A stretch of DNA of 64,000 nucleotides from Oncomelania hupensis (Eukaryota > Mollusca > Gastropoda > Littorinimorpha > Pomatiopsidae): the NCBI GenBank assembly GCA_036898135.1, contig CM072511.1:23841286-23905285 (forward strand), given 5' to 3'. Of the stretch, positions 53,915 through 64,000 are shown piece after piece (position 1 is the first letter of the stretch; every line of letters begins with the position of its first letter). The translations under genes were made by a program, and so were the position numbers. The notes beneath the pieces are model-generated. The model was given only the letters and a program-made list of their open reading frames with translations, did not search any database and was not told where the DNA came from.

Positions 53915-53960
53915 CCTCCTCTGATGAGACATTTGGTAAAGGTCGAAACGCGTCAAGAGA
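53915..53960 (+). ncRNA. Hammerhead ribozyme motif, minimal type I
   Basis: The core runs in canonical order: CTGATGA (53921-53927), stem II (53928-53944), GAAA (53945-53948), a very short stem III CGCG (53949-53952), then TC with the predicted cleavage after C53954. Stem II pairs GAC/GTC, then an A-G mismatch, then TTT/AAA around a GGT loop. Stem I pairs four of five positions (53916-53920 with 53955-53959). The palindrome ACGCGT allows the dimeric 'double hammerhead' proposed for newt satellite RNA and Penelope-like elements with tiny stem III. No flanking RT or GIY-YIG coding remains. Confidence 0.65.
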
Positions 53961-54004
53961 ACCAGGCTTTATGAATGCAGTTGTACTGCATTTGAGCTAT
54001 ATTA

Positions 54005-54066
54005 ACTGGCTTTCAAATCCATGTGCTTCTACTGGGGAGTAGAAGCACATGGATTTGAAAGCCAGT
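54005..54066. repeat. 29-bp perfect palindrome with 4-base loop
   Basis: Arms 54005-54033 and 54038-54066 (starting ACTGGCTTTCAAATCC) are exact complements around GGGG. It begins about 50 bases after the hammerhead cleavage site. It could be part of a ribozyme-bearing element, an inverted junction between two element copies, or an assembly or replication fold-back. Confidence 0.92.
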
Positions 54067-54114
54067 ATGTCGCACTTTTTGTCCACGTTTGAGAGCAGGA
54101 TACTGACATAGTTA

Positions 54115-54210
54115 CATAGATAGATAGATTAGATTAGATAGGTAGATTAGATTAGATAGGTAGATTAGATTAGATAGGTAGATTAGATTAGATAGATTAG
54201 ATAGATTAGA

Positions 54211-54287
<77 letters not shown>

Positions 54288-54448
54288 CTAGACTAGACTA
54301 GACTAGACTAGACTAGACTAGACTAGACTAGACTAGACTAGACTAGACTAGACTAGACTAGACTAGACTAGACTAGACTAGACTAGACTAGACTAGACTA
54401 GACTAGACTAGACTAGACTAGATTAGATTAGATTAGATTAGATTAGAT

Positions 54449-54531
<83 letters not shown>
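54115..54531. repeat. Compound satellite of GATTA, GACA, GACTA and GATA units
   Basis: In order: TAGATTAGATTAGATAGG-type higher units, GATA, GACA (about 54,230-54,280), about 28 GACTA pentamers (54,282-54,420), GATTA pentamers, then about 25 GATA units. The blocks differ by single-base changes of one unit, which suggests stepwise mutation and spread. Confidence 0.95.
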
Positions 54532-54889
54532 GCAGGCTTGTACGAGCATAAAGATTATTTAAGGCAGAAATTCAAAGAAATTGTTTTTAGTACATTTCTC
54601 TATCTTTTTAAAGAAGAAAATCACCGGACTTCCATTTCGCGAATTCTACAGCAGTGTGTTTTGGCTGAATGTTGTTCATTTCCTGAGCGACCGTAAGGTA
54701 GGTTTGTGTCGCGCCTCAGTCTATCTGCAGGGCAAGCCCTACATAGCACCTGCTGATAAACTGACCTTTTCGATAGGTGTGAAGGAAAGAGAAAAGATGT
54801 GTGTGACACAGGAAGGCTATCTTGTGAGGTCAGAGTAAATCCTACGATTGCATTCTGTCTACGTGACAGAGTTACACATAACTGATGTG

Positions 54890-54891
<2 letters not shown>
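54532..54891. other. No gene recognised
   Basis: An 85-codon plus-strand frame (54581-54838) has no recognisable motif or splice support. Confidence 0.35.

Positions 54892-54981
<90 letters not shown>
54892..54981. repeat. (TC)n-(GT)n microsatellite
   Basis: About 15 TC units then about 29 GT units. Confidence 0.95.
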
Positions 54982-54985
<4 letters not shown>

Positions 54986-55670
54986 CTGCGTGAACGAAAC
55001 AAAATCTTCTGTTAGTCGTAAACTGTATATCTTGCAACAGGTCAAACATACTTTTTCAGGTTATTTGTGGGACATTTGTATTAGTATTTAGCTGTCTTCG
55101 TCCTTTTTGTCTTTTACTAAAATTAATCGTTGACGCTTAAAGTTATTGGTTCATCTGTTTTATTACGGTCATCGTTTACACGTTATTATCATTATACGTA
55201 ATGAAAATAGGGCAGACAGTATTGGAAAAAAAAACCCACAATTTTACAGTGGGTAAAATAGACTAAAATTATCATTTGAAGCGTTTGAGGTTGAGGTTTT
55301 CTTTAAAGAGACGATGACTAAAGTTACCGAAGGCGGTGGTGTCACTGTTAGTCACATAGTACAAAGGGTGACTTGCTACGAAGTGTCCTCAAATATAACA
55401 TCTCCATACCTTTCCTTCCCTCCCTCTCCCCATAAGCACCGTATTTCTCTTTGATCGTATTAGCAGTATTAGTTGTTGCACCTTAAGATATTACTAATAT
55501 TATTATAATAACCCTTCTTTTTTCTTCTATGATGTCTTCTATCGCTAGTTGCAAGAAAATTTGGTTTTTCCTGCAGGGTTCAGATGCGGTGGATAGATAC
55601 ATACCGCGGAATACTTTTCGCCCACTGTGTGTTGCCGTTTTGGGGCTACACGATATGCAGACAGATAGCT
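54982..55670. other. No gene recognised
   Basis: AT-rich unique sequence. Confidence 0.4.
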
Positions 55671-55745
55671 TTGTCACTTTTGTTCAGCCGCATTGTTGTC
55701 ACTTTTGTTCAGCCGCACTGTTGTCACTTTTCGCCCAGCCCCACT
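55671..55745. repeat. 25-bp minisatellite, three copies
   Basis: Three tandem units of 'ttgtcacttttgttcagccg' plus 'cattg'; the third is diverged. A 28-base T run follows about 30 bases later (55,778-55,805). Confidence 0.85.
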
Positions 55746-55776
55746 ATCTGTTATGTTTGTGGGTTTTTTGTGTGGT

Positions 55777-55805
<29 letters not shown>

Positions 55806-55808
<3 letters not shown>

Positions 55809-57710
55809 TAGGGCAGAGAATTAGCGTGGCTGTGTTTTGTATTGGCTGACGGCGATAGCGAAGTAGTCATGATAAGGTTGAAAGGTTGCATATTTGGCAA
55901 CTCCAAGGCTTTAGGTGAATCAGCAGTTAAAAGATAGGAAGTGGTTTCCTGTTCTGTCTTTTCTCTAACCTGATGTCAGGGCAGTTTTCGCAACACCTGC
56001 ACTTGAAGGACCAAAGAGTATTTCTCATTTTCTTTGGAAATGTTTAGTGGTTGTGTGTGTGTGGGAGTGTGTGTGTGTGTTCAATCGTAAGTTTACATGT
56101 GCACGAATATGTAATACTAAACAGTGGAAGGTAGAACTCGGAGTGATGTGCATGACACTACAAAAGTGTTGCTGTTTGGTTTCAACACAATCAGCAGTGC
56201 AGTTTGCAAGTAGTATAAGCAAAGTTCTTTCCATCTGAGAGCTTAATGTGGAATTAGTCCTGAAATCGATTGGCCTTAAATGACCTAAGATACAATTTTG
56301 CTTGAGTACTGACTTTAATCGATATTTTATACAATTATAGCGCGCGCGCACACACACAGACATACACGCACGCACACACACACGCATACACACATACATT
56401 TATTTATTTATTTATTTATTTTTATTTATACATATACAACTCAACTTTTAAACCTCTGATGGCCATTCCGTTTTCTTCTCAAGCGCGGTGAGCATGATCT
56501 TGTCACTTCTTGGATACCTGCGTCATTCAAGACTAAATTGTCGTTATACCTCGAAGTCTGATGACATTCCCTTCCACGGTATTGTTGTCTGTAAGGGGAT
56601 AGGATAAGCATTGTTCGTAATTTGTCAGGCAGTATGCGTGTTTGCGACAGAGCAACAGGAGAGAGATGATGGTTATGAATTGCCCTTCTGGTCCTATCAT
56701 ATACTTGACATACTTTGTCCATTCACACTGGTGTCATAGCGGCTTTGAATATTGGAGTTGGATGGATGACAAAAGGAAGTGAACGACAACTGCTTAGTTT
56801 TTAAAGTTAGCTCCGAAGGCTCAGTCTCACTTCCTGCTATTCACTAATACTACCTAAAAGTAAGCAGTGGCGATTGATTTGTGGGGATTCTGAGTGCCCA
56901 CACGATGTTGGACGCTTCTCCTATGACGTATAAGGTGTGTCGCTCTCGGTGACGTATGACATTTTGGTGACGCCGTGTTGGTGTTCTTTTCGCAGCGAGT
57001 GATGTACGTGTTTGATGAATGACTTGTTTATGTCTTCCTCTGCAGCCCCACCACTGTTTGGCCAAGTCTTGTATTGCGTTGTCTTGTCTTGTATTGTATC
57101 GTCCTACATTCTTGAGCTTCCGTGTGGTAACGTGGCTAGCAGTTGGATGGGAAATTATGTATTGATCATAGAAGAGTTTGGTGAACAAGGTGAGACTTTG
57201 GCCAAAGGCTACTTGGGCTGTTCAGAGTCATCGGATGGGCGTTCGTTTGCCTGCCAGCAATACATGTTATTAGCTAGCGTTATAGCTCTGACGGAGTTTT
57301 CTCCGAAGATCCAGATTTGTGTACCTCATCATCGCTCGATTGTCTGAAGCGTAGTACGGTGCGCATCAAGCTGTGAGTGGCCGTCTTGGGCTGCTTTGTT
57401 AAATCCCGTTTGGGGTCAGCGCCTTGAATTGCTCTTTGAGCTGAAAATGCACTCTTTAGGAACAGTTCAATGAAAGCCAGCGTGAGAGTGCTATTAGTAA
57501 ATTACATTTGTTGTTAAATCCGTTAACTGATGTGAAAGTTCCAACTCTAACAATGTGTTGGTAAGTCTTATTTTTATTAGGCAGGGTGAGCAACGAGTTG
57601 ACACAGAAAGTGCACAATGAGTAGAAAATTACAACCACCGAGATAGGGCAACAGAACAAGAGATGAAAGAGATAATAGTAATGTGACACAAGAACAAGAG
57701 ATGATAGTAA
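55806..57710. other. Unique stretch, no assigned gene
   Basis: A minus-strand frame at 56441-56722 (93 residues, 'RTRRAIHNHHLSPVALSQTR') and frames at 56850-57347 on both strands have ordinary composition but no recognised domain or splice context. 57,655-57,722 contains an imperfect tandem duplication ('gatagtaatgtgacacaa'). 56,340-56,425 holds CA and TTTA runs. Confidence 0.3.
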
Positions 57711-57711
57711 T

Positions 57712-58350
57712 GTGACACAAAACACAGCTGCGATAGAAAAGAAATGCCGACCTCGACTGTACTGCCTTCAGAAACTCCGTTCTTTGAACATCAGTCGACC
57801 CATTCTTTCTTCTTTTTATCGCTGTTTTATTGAATCAGTTTTGACTTTTGGTTTTATCTGCTGGTTTGGAGGGCTAAGTGTAAAGAACAAGAGGGTGCTT
57901 GACAGATTGGTGAGAATGTGTGCGAGAGTGACTGGTGAAAGACAAAACAGTTTGAGAGAACTGCATGAATACCGTGTGGTGAGGAAGGCGGGAATGGTTA
58001 TGAAAGACACTTCACGTGTTTTGGCAAAGTATTATGAAATGTTGCCCTCTGGTCGCAGACTGCGTGTGCCTAAATGTTCTCTCGTAAGAACAAAAAACAG
58101 TTTTATTCCAAAATCTATTGAGTTTTTAAATAAGCGCTAGGTAATATTTTTGTATATAAGATCTTGATGTTTGTGATGATGTTTGAGATGTCATTTAATA
58201 CTGGAAATTTAATATAGATATAGTCTACTGTGTACTTGTTTTATCTATGTATGTATTGGTTCAATGTTTCATACCGATCAGCAATTGTATGTCACAATTT
58301 CTCTGTTGAGATAATAAAGTATTCTTGAACTTGAACTTGAACTTGAACAA
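57712..58350 (+). mobile_element. L2/CR1-like LINE C-terminus, intact end
   Basis: The 142-codon frame 57712-58140 reads 'RPRLYCLQKLRSLNISRPIL', 'SSFYRCFIESVLTFGFICWF', 'LPSGRRLRVPKCSLVRTKNS' and 'FIPKSIEFLNKR' then a stop, matching the end of L2/CR1-type ORF2 (RLY.LRKLRS...S...L..FYR..IES.LTF....W; LPSGRR.R....RT..SF.P..I..LN). The 3' UTR ends in 'aataaagtattcttgaac' and TTGAAC units at about 58,340. No frameshift in the surviving part, so it is a fairly young, 5'-truncated insertion. Confidence 0.78.
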
Positions 58351-59180
58351 ACAGCTAGGATTAGCTTTTAACGAAACACGTTGAGTTGGAATAACGAAGA
58401 GTTCGGGGGCGAAGGAAGTTTGAAGCCCCGTTTCGTTACAGACCCTTCGTTTTGTTGGTGGTACCCTTCAGAGTGAGCGAATGAATGAATGAGTAAAAGT
58501 GATTCGATTTTGTTATTGTTGTGGGTATTCAATATCTAGGCAGTTAACGTCGTTGATCAATCACTATGGTTTGACCACATGCGCTCAGGCTGTATGTCTT
58601 TTTCCAGTATCCTGGGCCCGTCAGCCTGTCTAGCTAGCTTCCTTCCTCACCGTCTCTTCGTCTCTTCACCTCTGGCCTTGATTCTGTTTCTTCTGGTTTT
58701 TTTTTCCATCACCCTCAAACATGACAGTTTCGATCGACAGAAAAGCCCTATCGGTTTCGCGCCCTCATCTTTGCCTTTGCAGTGCTCCATGTCCTTCCTA
58801 TACTTTAAGTGGCACACCGATGACTCAGGTTGGAATCCCCGTGGTGGGCAAGATAAAAAGTGGCCATTCTCACTGTTCATTTTAGCCCTATAGTTGCTCT
58901 GGTGGTTCAGTGTTGATTTTACGATCCTACCTTTTGTTCCCTGGGATGGTTATCATATCCCCGTCTGCCATATCGCCAAAGGTGGATGTAGAAGTTAAAC
59001 TTCAATGTTCGTTCCACGTCCTCATCTCTCTATTTTTATTATTTAAAAAAAACAACAACTCGTCCTACCTGTCGTGGGTTACACTTTTGGACGTTATGCT
59101 AAACTTATTGTAGTGTGTCCCACGTCTATTTTGAACTATATTAATTTGTTTGACGTATTCGTCAATTTCAGAACACCTTT
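58351..59180. other. No gene recognised
   Basis: 58,570-58,900 is pyrimidine-rich. A 104-codon frame there has no recognised domain. Confidence 0.35.
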
Positions 59181-60700
59181 TTGGACTCGCATGCATAGCA
59201 ATGCGAGTCAATGTACTCACCCAAAATAAAAACAATTTCCAGATTTGTGCAAGTCTTGGCGAGATGAGTTCTAAATAGTCCATAAATAATATCGTTTAAA
59301 AAAAAGTCAGTCCGTCCGCCTGTCTGTCCGCCGTCTGTTTGTGCAAAAACTTTAAAGTGGCTAAGTATTCAAAACCTATTTCAACTATCACAACCAAACT
59401 TGAAAAGATGGTGTATATCCATGAGAAAATGATCAGTAAATAAGTGACTTCACTTCAAGGTCAAGGTCACAAGATCATCAAATGTTATTTGTTTAAAAAT
59501 GACCATTTTCTACACAATTTCACTTTTTTTTTTAGGTTATTAATATTGAACTTATGATTCTTTGATGCATGATAGATCAATGAGACACACATACTGTGCA
59601 AATTTGGTCAACCTCACTCCAAAGTACCTCCGTTGGAATGCCGGAATTTTCTATATAGTATCCCCACTTTGTGGACATTGTGTGTTTTAAACTACCACTG
59701 TTTCTGTCATTCTCATTTGTTCTTTCTCGTTCCTATTCTATACTATCAATCTACAATCATCTCCCTTTTTTTTTTTTAAAAACTCTCCTCCCAAAACTCC
59801 TCATTTGTGTATGGGATCTGTTGGGTCAGCTTGGGGATATTGGACGCTTTCTGCCAAATGGTCACTGGGGCTTTCTATCATTATTTAGCAATGTAGGCAT
59901 TTTATGTTTATGTGTTTTGTTAATATTATATAATGATGTTTATATTCTATTTTGTTTCGGAAACGGGGGTTCGATAAATTAGAGTACGGCCTCAGTGTCC
60001 CCTGCGAGGAATGCCTTTATTGTAAAGTGACCGGCTGGTGGAGTGCCGTCAGTAATTACCATTAGGCTTGTTTCAACAGATCTTTTATACGGATCAAGGG
60101 TGAACCCTCTTTCAACCAAGTTGTGGTCCTGATTCGGCTCTTTTCAGTTAGCTGGATACTATAAACAATAACTAAGTAACTTAACTCACTCCAAGGTCAA
60201 GGTAGCTGGAGGTGTCCGAAGTCTTTTTGTATAGGTACTTTGAAATTACATTGACCCTAAACTATGAGAGATATAAAGTCCAAAATTGTATTTAGAGATG
60301 ATAGATTGATCTTTCACAGGTGTTACGTTTTGGGGTGATTTTGAAGGTCAAAGTAATTTTAGGTTTTGCAAAAACATACAGAAAAAATAGGTAATTGTAG
60401 AATAGAATGTCTGTATATTTAACCCATACTAGTATGCAACAATATTAGGTTATTTGATCAGACATGCATGAAAGATCACGTGAGGGTCAAGGTCATCCCT
60501 AGGGCAAGGTCAGTGAAGGTCAATGTCATCCCAAGGTCACCGTTTTATTTTTTGGCATACTACATCCTTTGCTGTACTTTATTCGATAGTACACGAGTGT
60601 ATTTGGAGCCAGAGGACAGTGTCATCCTAAGATCAAGAGCATAGAACGATCAAAGTCGGTATTTGCATTTTAATGTCACCATTTTCATGGGCACTCATTT
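59180..60700 (+). repeat. AGGTCA-rich interspersed repeat, split by R575
   Basis: The repeat begins with 'actcgcatgcatagcaatgcgagt', a short palindrome, and 'cagtccgtccgcctgtctgt'. It carries at least eight AGGTCA hexamers, several in the arrangement AAGGTCAAGGTCA (59,456; 60,189; 60,484; 60,507; 60,533), the half-site recognised by ERR/NR5A-type nuclear receptors. R575 copy 5 interrupts it at 59,626-60,184. Ends and class unknown. Confidence 0.5.
59626..60184 (+). mobile_element. R575 retroposon, copy 5, diverged, with target-site duplication
   Basis: Colinear with the other copies but with many substitutions: 'cgttggaatgccggaatttt' at the start and 'ggatactataaacaataact' at the end. Flanked by CTCACTCCAAAGT (59613-59625) and CTCACTCCAAGGT (60185-60197). 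The shared frame is disrupted. Probably the oldest of the five. Confidence 0.72.
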
Positions 60701-61525
60701 TCATGTTAAATATTGAGTTCCTTAAGGAGCATATGAGTCATATGGGCTTTTTCCTTCAAGTTTGTTTCTTACCTTTTTTTACGGCTTTCTTTTTGGTTTT
60801 GGATTAATTTCATCTTCGTCAAGCTGTTAAAGTTGACACGGCAAACACGTTTGCTTGACAGCTGTCATTTTCCACTAAGTTTCAATTTGTATGTGTGCTT
60901 GCATTAAAATAGTGTTCTTCACATTTCCTTCAAGTTCCTCTTTTTCTTTTTTTCTTTTTTTAAACCCACGTTATACATTATGAAGTGATTTTTTTTTTTA
61001 ATGGGGGAAGTTATTTGCTGTTGGTTATTCTGATAACCAGAGGCCTTTAGAGTGCATTATTTATGCAGGAATCAACATGAAAACATAATCTCCGATTCAG
61101 AAAGCCGCATCAATGTAAAACCATAACATCTTTAGATTTGTATGTTGATTATATTTTGGTTTATCTGGAAGATCTGGGGGTTTTGTTTGTTTGTTTGTTT
61201 GTTTTTGTGTCCAAGATCCACACGTCTTCGTCCTTCCGTCGTTTATTTATCTTCATCACCGTCGCCTCATCCTCCTTCACCCATCCTCTCTCTTCCTTCT
61301 CATCCTCCCTCCTTTCTTTGTCTTTCCTTCTGTCTCCTTTCCTGTCTGTCAGTCTCCCCCAACATCGGTGGGTTTTGAGGTGCGACAAAGCTGCTTGCTG
61401 TGTGATCCCTGTAGCCTTTGAGCCTGCTCAGGTAATATGCGGTTAGAGGGACCAAAGTTCGCATTATCACTGCTTAGAAGATTTCTACTGCTTGACAGCA
61501 ACCGCTGTCCTTCCGTAGGGCCACA
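60701..61525. other. Unique stretch, partly pyrimidine-rich
   Basis: 61,215-61,370 is C/T-rich and yields serine/proline frames. No gene recognised. Confidence 0.35.
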
Positions 61526-61531
61526 TTCACT

Positions 61532-61549
61532 CCCCCCCCCCCCCCCCCC
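61532..61549. repeat. C homopolymer run
   Basis: About 18 consecutive C bases, the complement-strand counterpart of the G runs at 44,861 and 48,790. Confidence 0.9.
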
Positions 61550-61639
61550 CAGAAAGGAACTTGCTATAAACCTTGCCAATGTTTTAGAATTGAAAGTTTA
61601 TATATCATATATCAGGATAACAGGATATATATGTGAGGG

Positions 61640-61920
61640 TGTGTGTGTGGGGGTGTGTGTGTGTGTGTGTGTGTGTGTACAAATAAGTGTTAACTCTTCT
61701 GACAGCAGTAATCCGGTTGTATTTATTAAGAATTTTTTATTTTTTTTATGGTTTGGTAGTTTGAATCTAGCTTTAAAGCTTTTGTCACGTCTTACCGACG
61801 AGGGAATGCTCTTTCTGACCCTTGCCATTTGCTTGAATTTATGCTGCCAACCCATACCCACCCAAACTCATCTCAGGCGCGCGCGCGCCTGTGTGTGTGT
61901 GTGTGAGCGCGCGTGCGGGT
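61640..61920. repeat. GT/GC microsatellites flanking unique sequence
   Basis: GT runs at 61,640-61,678 and 61,890-61,922, the latter preceded by a GCGCGCGCGC run. No gene between them. Confidence 0.8.
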
Positions 61921-63059
61921 GTGCGTAACAGTCACGTTGATAAAGGGAATCGACAAAGACAATATACTGGAATTAAGTCGTCATCTCGAGGTCAATGGGG
62001 GTTTATATCTATAATCGTCGTTTTATCCCGTTTCCTCACCACCCACCCCCCTCATCCTCATATCTCTATTGTTGCAGCTTGTTTGTACATAGACTCTTTC
62101 TGTAGTGGTTGTAGAGAAATGGAAAACAGACTATGTATTAACAATGCAACATTTGAGGGAAGGCGGAGGTTGACGGAGAAAAGGAAAGATTTTGATATTT
62201 CTCCTCCCCCATCTTCACCTCTTTCCCCCGTCCCCCACTTCTGTTCTTGCAGGTTGTATAACGACTGGTGGTAGGAGAGAAATTGAAAATACACATTAAC
62301 CAAGGCAAGCAGACAGACTAGGTATTAACAATGCAACATTTTAAGGAGGGACAGAGAGAGTAGGCGCCAGTGGAGGAAAGGGCGAACAGTAGATTTTGAT
62401 ATGTCAGCACTCAAACGTGTGAGATAAGTAACTGAAAGGAAGTTCCCAACGCTTACAACCATTGCTAACGTGTGTGTCCAAGAAAAGAAAAATGTATTGA
62501 TTTCCACAAGTGTCTTATATTTTCATGGACTAAGTAGAGTGTATCTAAAACTAATATCGCATGGTAATTGACCAGTCGCAGATGGCAGTGTTTCTAGCAA
62601 GGCTTGAAATCTGAAAGTCGTAAGAATACTTACACGGATTACACGACTGTGGTCCACGTAAAAGAGAAAAAAAAAGGGGGATCCTCTATATAGATTGAAG
62701 ATGAGCTTATATATTCTAGATTTAATCTAGTCTACGAGCCCGATGAAATCATTGATGAAGACGCATTTTTAATTCCCGACAAGGATTACTAGAAGGCGCT
62801 AATAATAGCGCATAAAAATGTAACATAATTATCAGTTTCGTCGTCGAACGAATGCAAAAGTGCACGACCACATTGTTTGAACCTCATGTCGATTCAGTTA
62901 ATAAATCTATGGTTAGTGCAGTGGGGAGAACTGTCTTCTTGCTGCTATTTATTTAAGATATTGCGAATATAACAATAAAGCCGACGGAATGTGGACATTC
63001 TTATTTCTGTGCTGGATGCTAACAAAAACATTCTCCATAAGGGCCGCTATTTTTATTTT

Positions 63060-63060
<1 letters not shown>
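61921..63060. other. No gene recognised
   Basis: Unique sequence with an internal imperfect duplication: 'tattaacaatgcaacatttg' near 62,134 and 'tattaacaatgcaacatttt' near 62,323, each preceded by 'cagact', about 190 bases apart. The duplicated blocks also share nearby 'ggaaag' and 'gattttgatat'. Confidence 0.4.
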
Positions 63061-63141
<81 letters not shown>

Positions 63142-63144
63142 GTT

Positions 63145-63195
<51 letters not shown>

Positions 63196-63200
63196 GTTTA

Positions 63201-63283
<83 letters not shown>
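63061..63283. repeat. (ATG)n-(ATT)n microsatellite
   Basis: About 14 ATG units followed by ATT units with two 'agttta' interruptions at about 63,140 and 63,194. Confidence 0.95.
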
Positions 63284-63284
<1 letters not shown>

Positions 63285-63627
63285 TAAATAACGACGTAGG
63301 CAACGTTGTCAATTTCCAATTAGTTTGACACTGTAGGCCTAGTGTCAATGTGACGTGGAATGCTGCTTTTCGTCAAATAGATTGCATCTGCCAAGAATAT
63401 TTCAGTGTTTATGTAATGTGAAGGCGTGAAACTTGAACTTTGTTGAGAATTAAAATGAATGTGCTGCAAACGTGTCCAATGCGAGAACTACTTTTTTTTT
63501 AAATGGTGCATTCTTTGGAATGTGTTATGTGAAGTGGTCTCTGACATCGGCCTATGAAAAGCTTTGGTGCATTTATTGTTTTGGGAAATTTCCCGTTTTA
63601 TATTTTGGTTCGATGAAATCAATATAT
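63284..63627. other. No gene recognised
   Basis: AT-rich spacer before the terminal fold-back repeat. Confidence 0.4.
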
Positions 63628-63628
63628 A

Positions 63629-63770
63629 AATGTTATCAACATGTTGGCGTGTAATATGAGATATGTCCAACTCGATCGATTCAATGTTTCACTCGCCTTC
63701 GGCTCTTGGAAACATTGAATAGATCTCGTTGGACATATCTCACATTCCACGCCAACATGCCGATAACGTA
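63629..63770. repeat. Fold-back repeat with about 62-bp arms
   Basis: The left arm (63629-63690, 'gttatcaacatgttggcg' to 'ttcaatgtttc') pairs with the right arm (63709-63770, 'gaaacattgaa' to 'cgccaacatgccgataac') with about eight mismatches. The 18-base loop contains 'gccttcggc', itself able to pair. It looks like a palindromic MITE or the terminus of a larger fold-back element. Confidence 0.85.
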
Positions 63771-64000
63771 TATTTTTTCACGATACTTGCTCAGACACTG
63801 ATGTCTAAGAGAATTCACGCAGGTTGGCGTCGCATCAGATCAACTGTGGTTTAAAGCGAGATCTTATTAATCATGCCTCCACCCCAAACCATCCATTCTT
63901 CATAACCCACGCATGCTGCAAAACAATGAAGGGTCGCATAAGTACTGTTTGTGTCCTGTTTATAAAGAAACTAACTTTAACCCATCTCGGGTGTTCTAGT
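63771..64000. other. Unique right edge
   Basis: Nothing recognised. Confidence 0.4.

Noticed and set aside
56441..56722. A 93-codon minus-strand protein gene
   Set aside because: Composition is ordinary but no domain, splice context or start evidence distinguishes it from chance; left as unassigned.
1..64000. CRISPR arrays, rRNA operons, prokaryotic operons or integrated viral genes
   Set aside because: No spaced identical repeats, no rRNA beyond the short 5S-like SINE segment, no ribosome-binding-site-led gene clusters, and no capsid, polymerase or integrase motifs of viruses were seen.

Overview
The window looks like gene-poor, AT-rich, repeat-dense animal nuclear DNA. It lacks bacterial-style gene packing, and it holds spliced coding exons, several LINE clades, tRNA- and 5S-derived SINEs, a spliced hAT-type transposon, a hammerhead-ribozyme motif of the kind found in Penelope-like elements and retrozymes, and dozens of long microsatellites. 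The mix of LINE C-termini, SINE central domains and microsatellites recalls molluscs, most likely a gastropod; that is inference, since no diagnostic host gene could be named.

Layout. 0-7 kb: three diverged copies of one repeat, a tRNA-derived SINE, a LINE-A fragment, a GC-rich island, and on the minus strand three phase-compatible exons (5754-5809, 5188-5307, 3088-3185) that are the best host-gene evidence here. 7-23 kb: mostly unique non-coding DNA cut by CR1-like LINE pieces (best at 14.36-15.95 kb, with a reverse-transcriptase core), LINE-A copies, a nested LINE-in-LINE insertion with clear target-site duplications (19.29-19.44 kb) and a perfect 44-bp inverted repeat (11.33-11.44 kb). A short candidate 5' coding exon with a strong splice donor lies at 23,155. 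23-45 kb: microsatellites, two tRNA-SINEs, a tRNA/5S chimeric SINE, further LINE C-termini and copies of a roughly 575-bp retroposon family called R575 here. 45.0-46.65 kb: an R575 copy split by a 1.06-kb TIR element. 48.74-52.93 kb: a TIR-bounded, 4.2-kb hAT-like transposon with a three-exon transposase gene on the minus strand. 53-64 kb: the hammerhead motif, a perfect 29-bp palindrome, a compound satellite, an L2/CR1-like LINE 3' end, another R575 copy nested in an AGGTCA-rich repeat, and a large fold-back repeat near the right edge.

Most of the window is therefore a layered record of transposition. R575 and LINE-A copies carry 10-13 bp target-site duplications, which dates insertions relative to each other: LINE-A into an older LINE, the 1.06-kb DNA element into R575, R575 into the AGGTCA repeat. 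The two TIR elements share subterminal CCGCGG palindromes and may use related transposases. The long low-complexity open frames are microsatellite translations and are not reported as genes.
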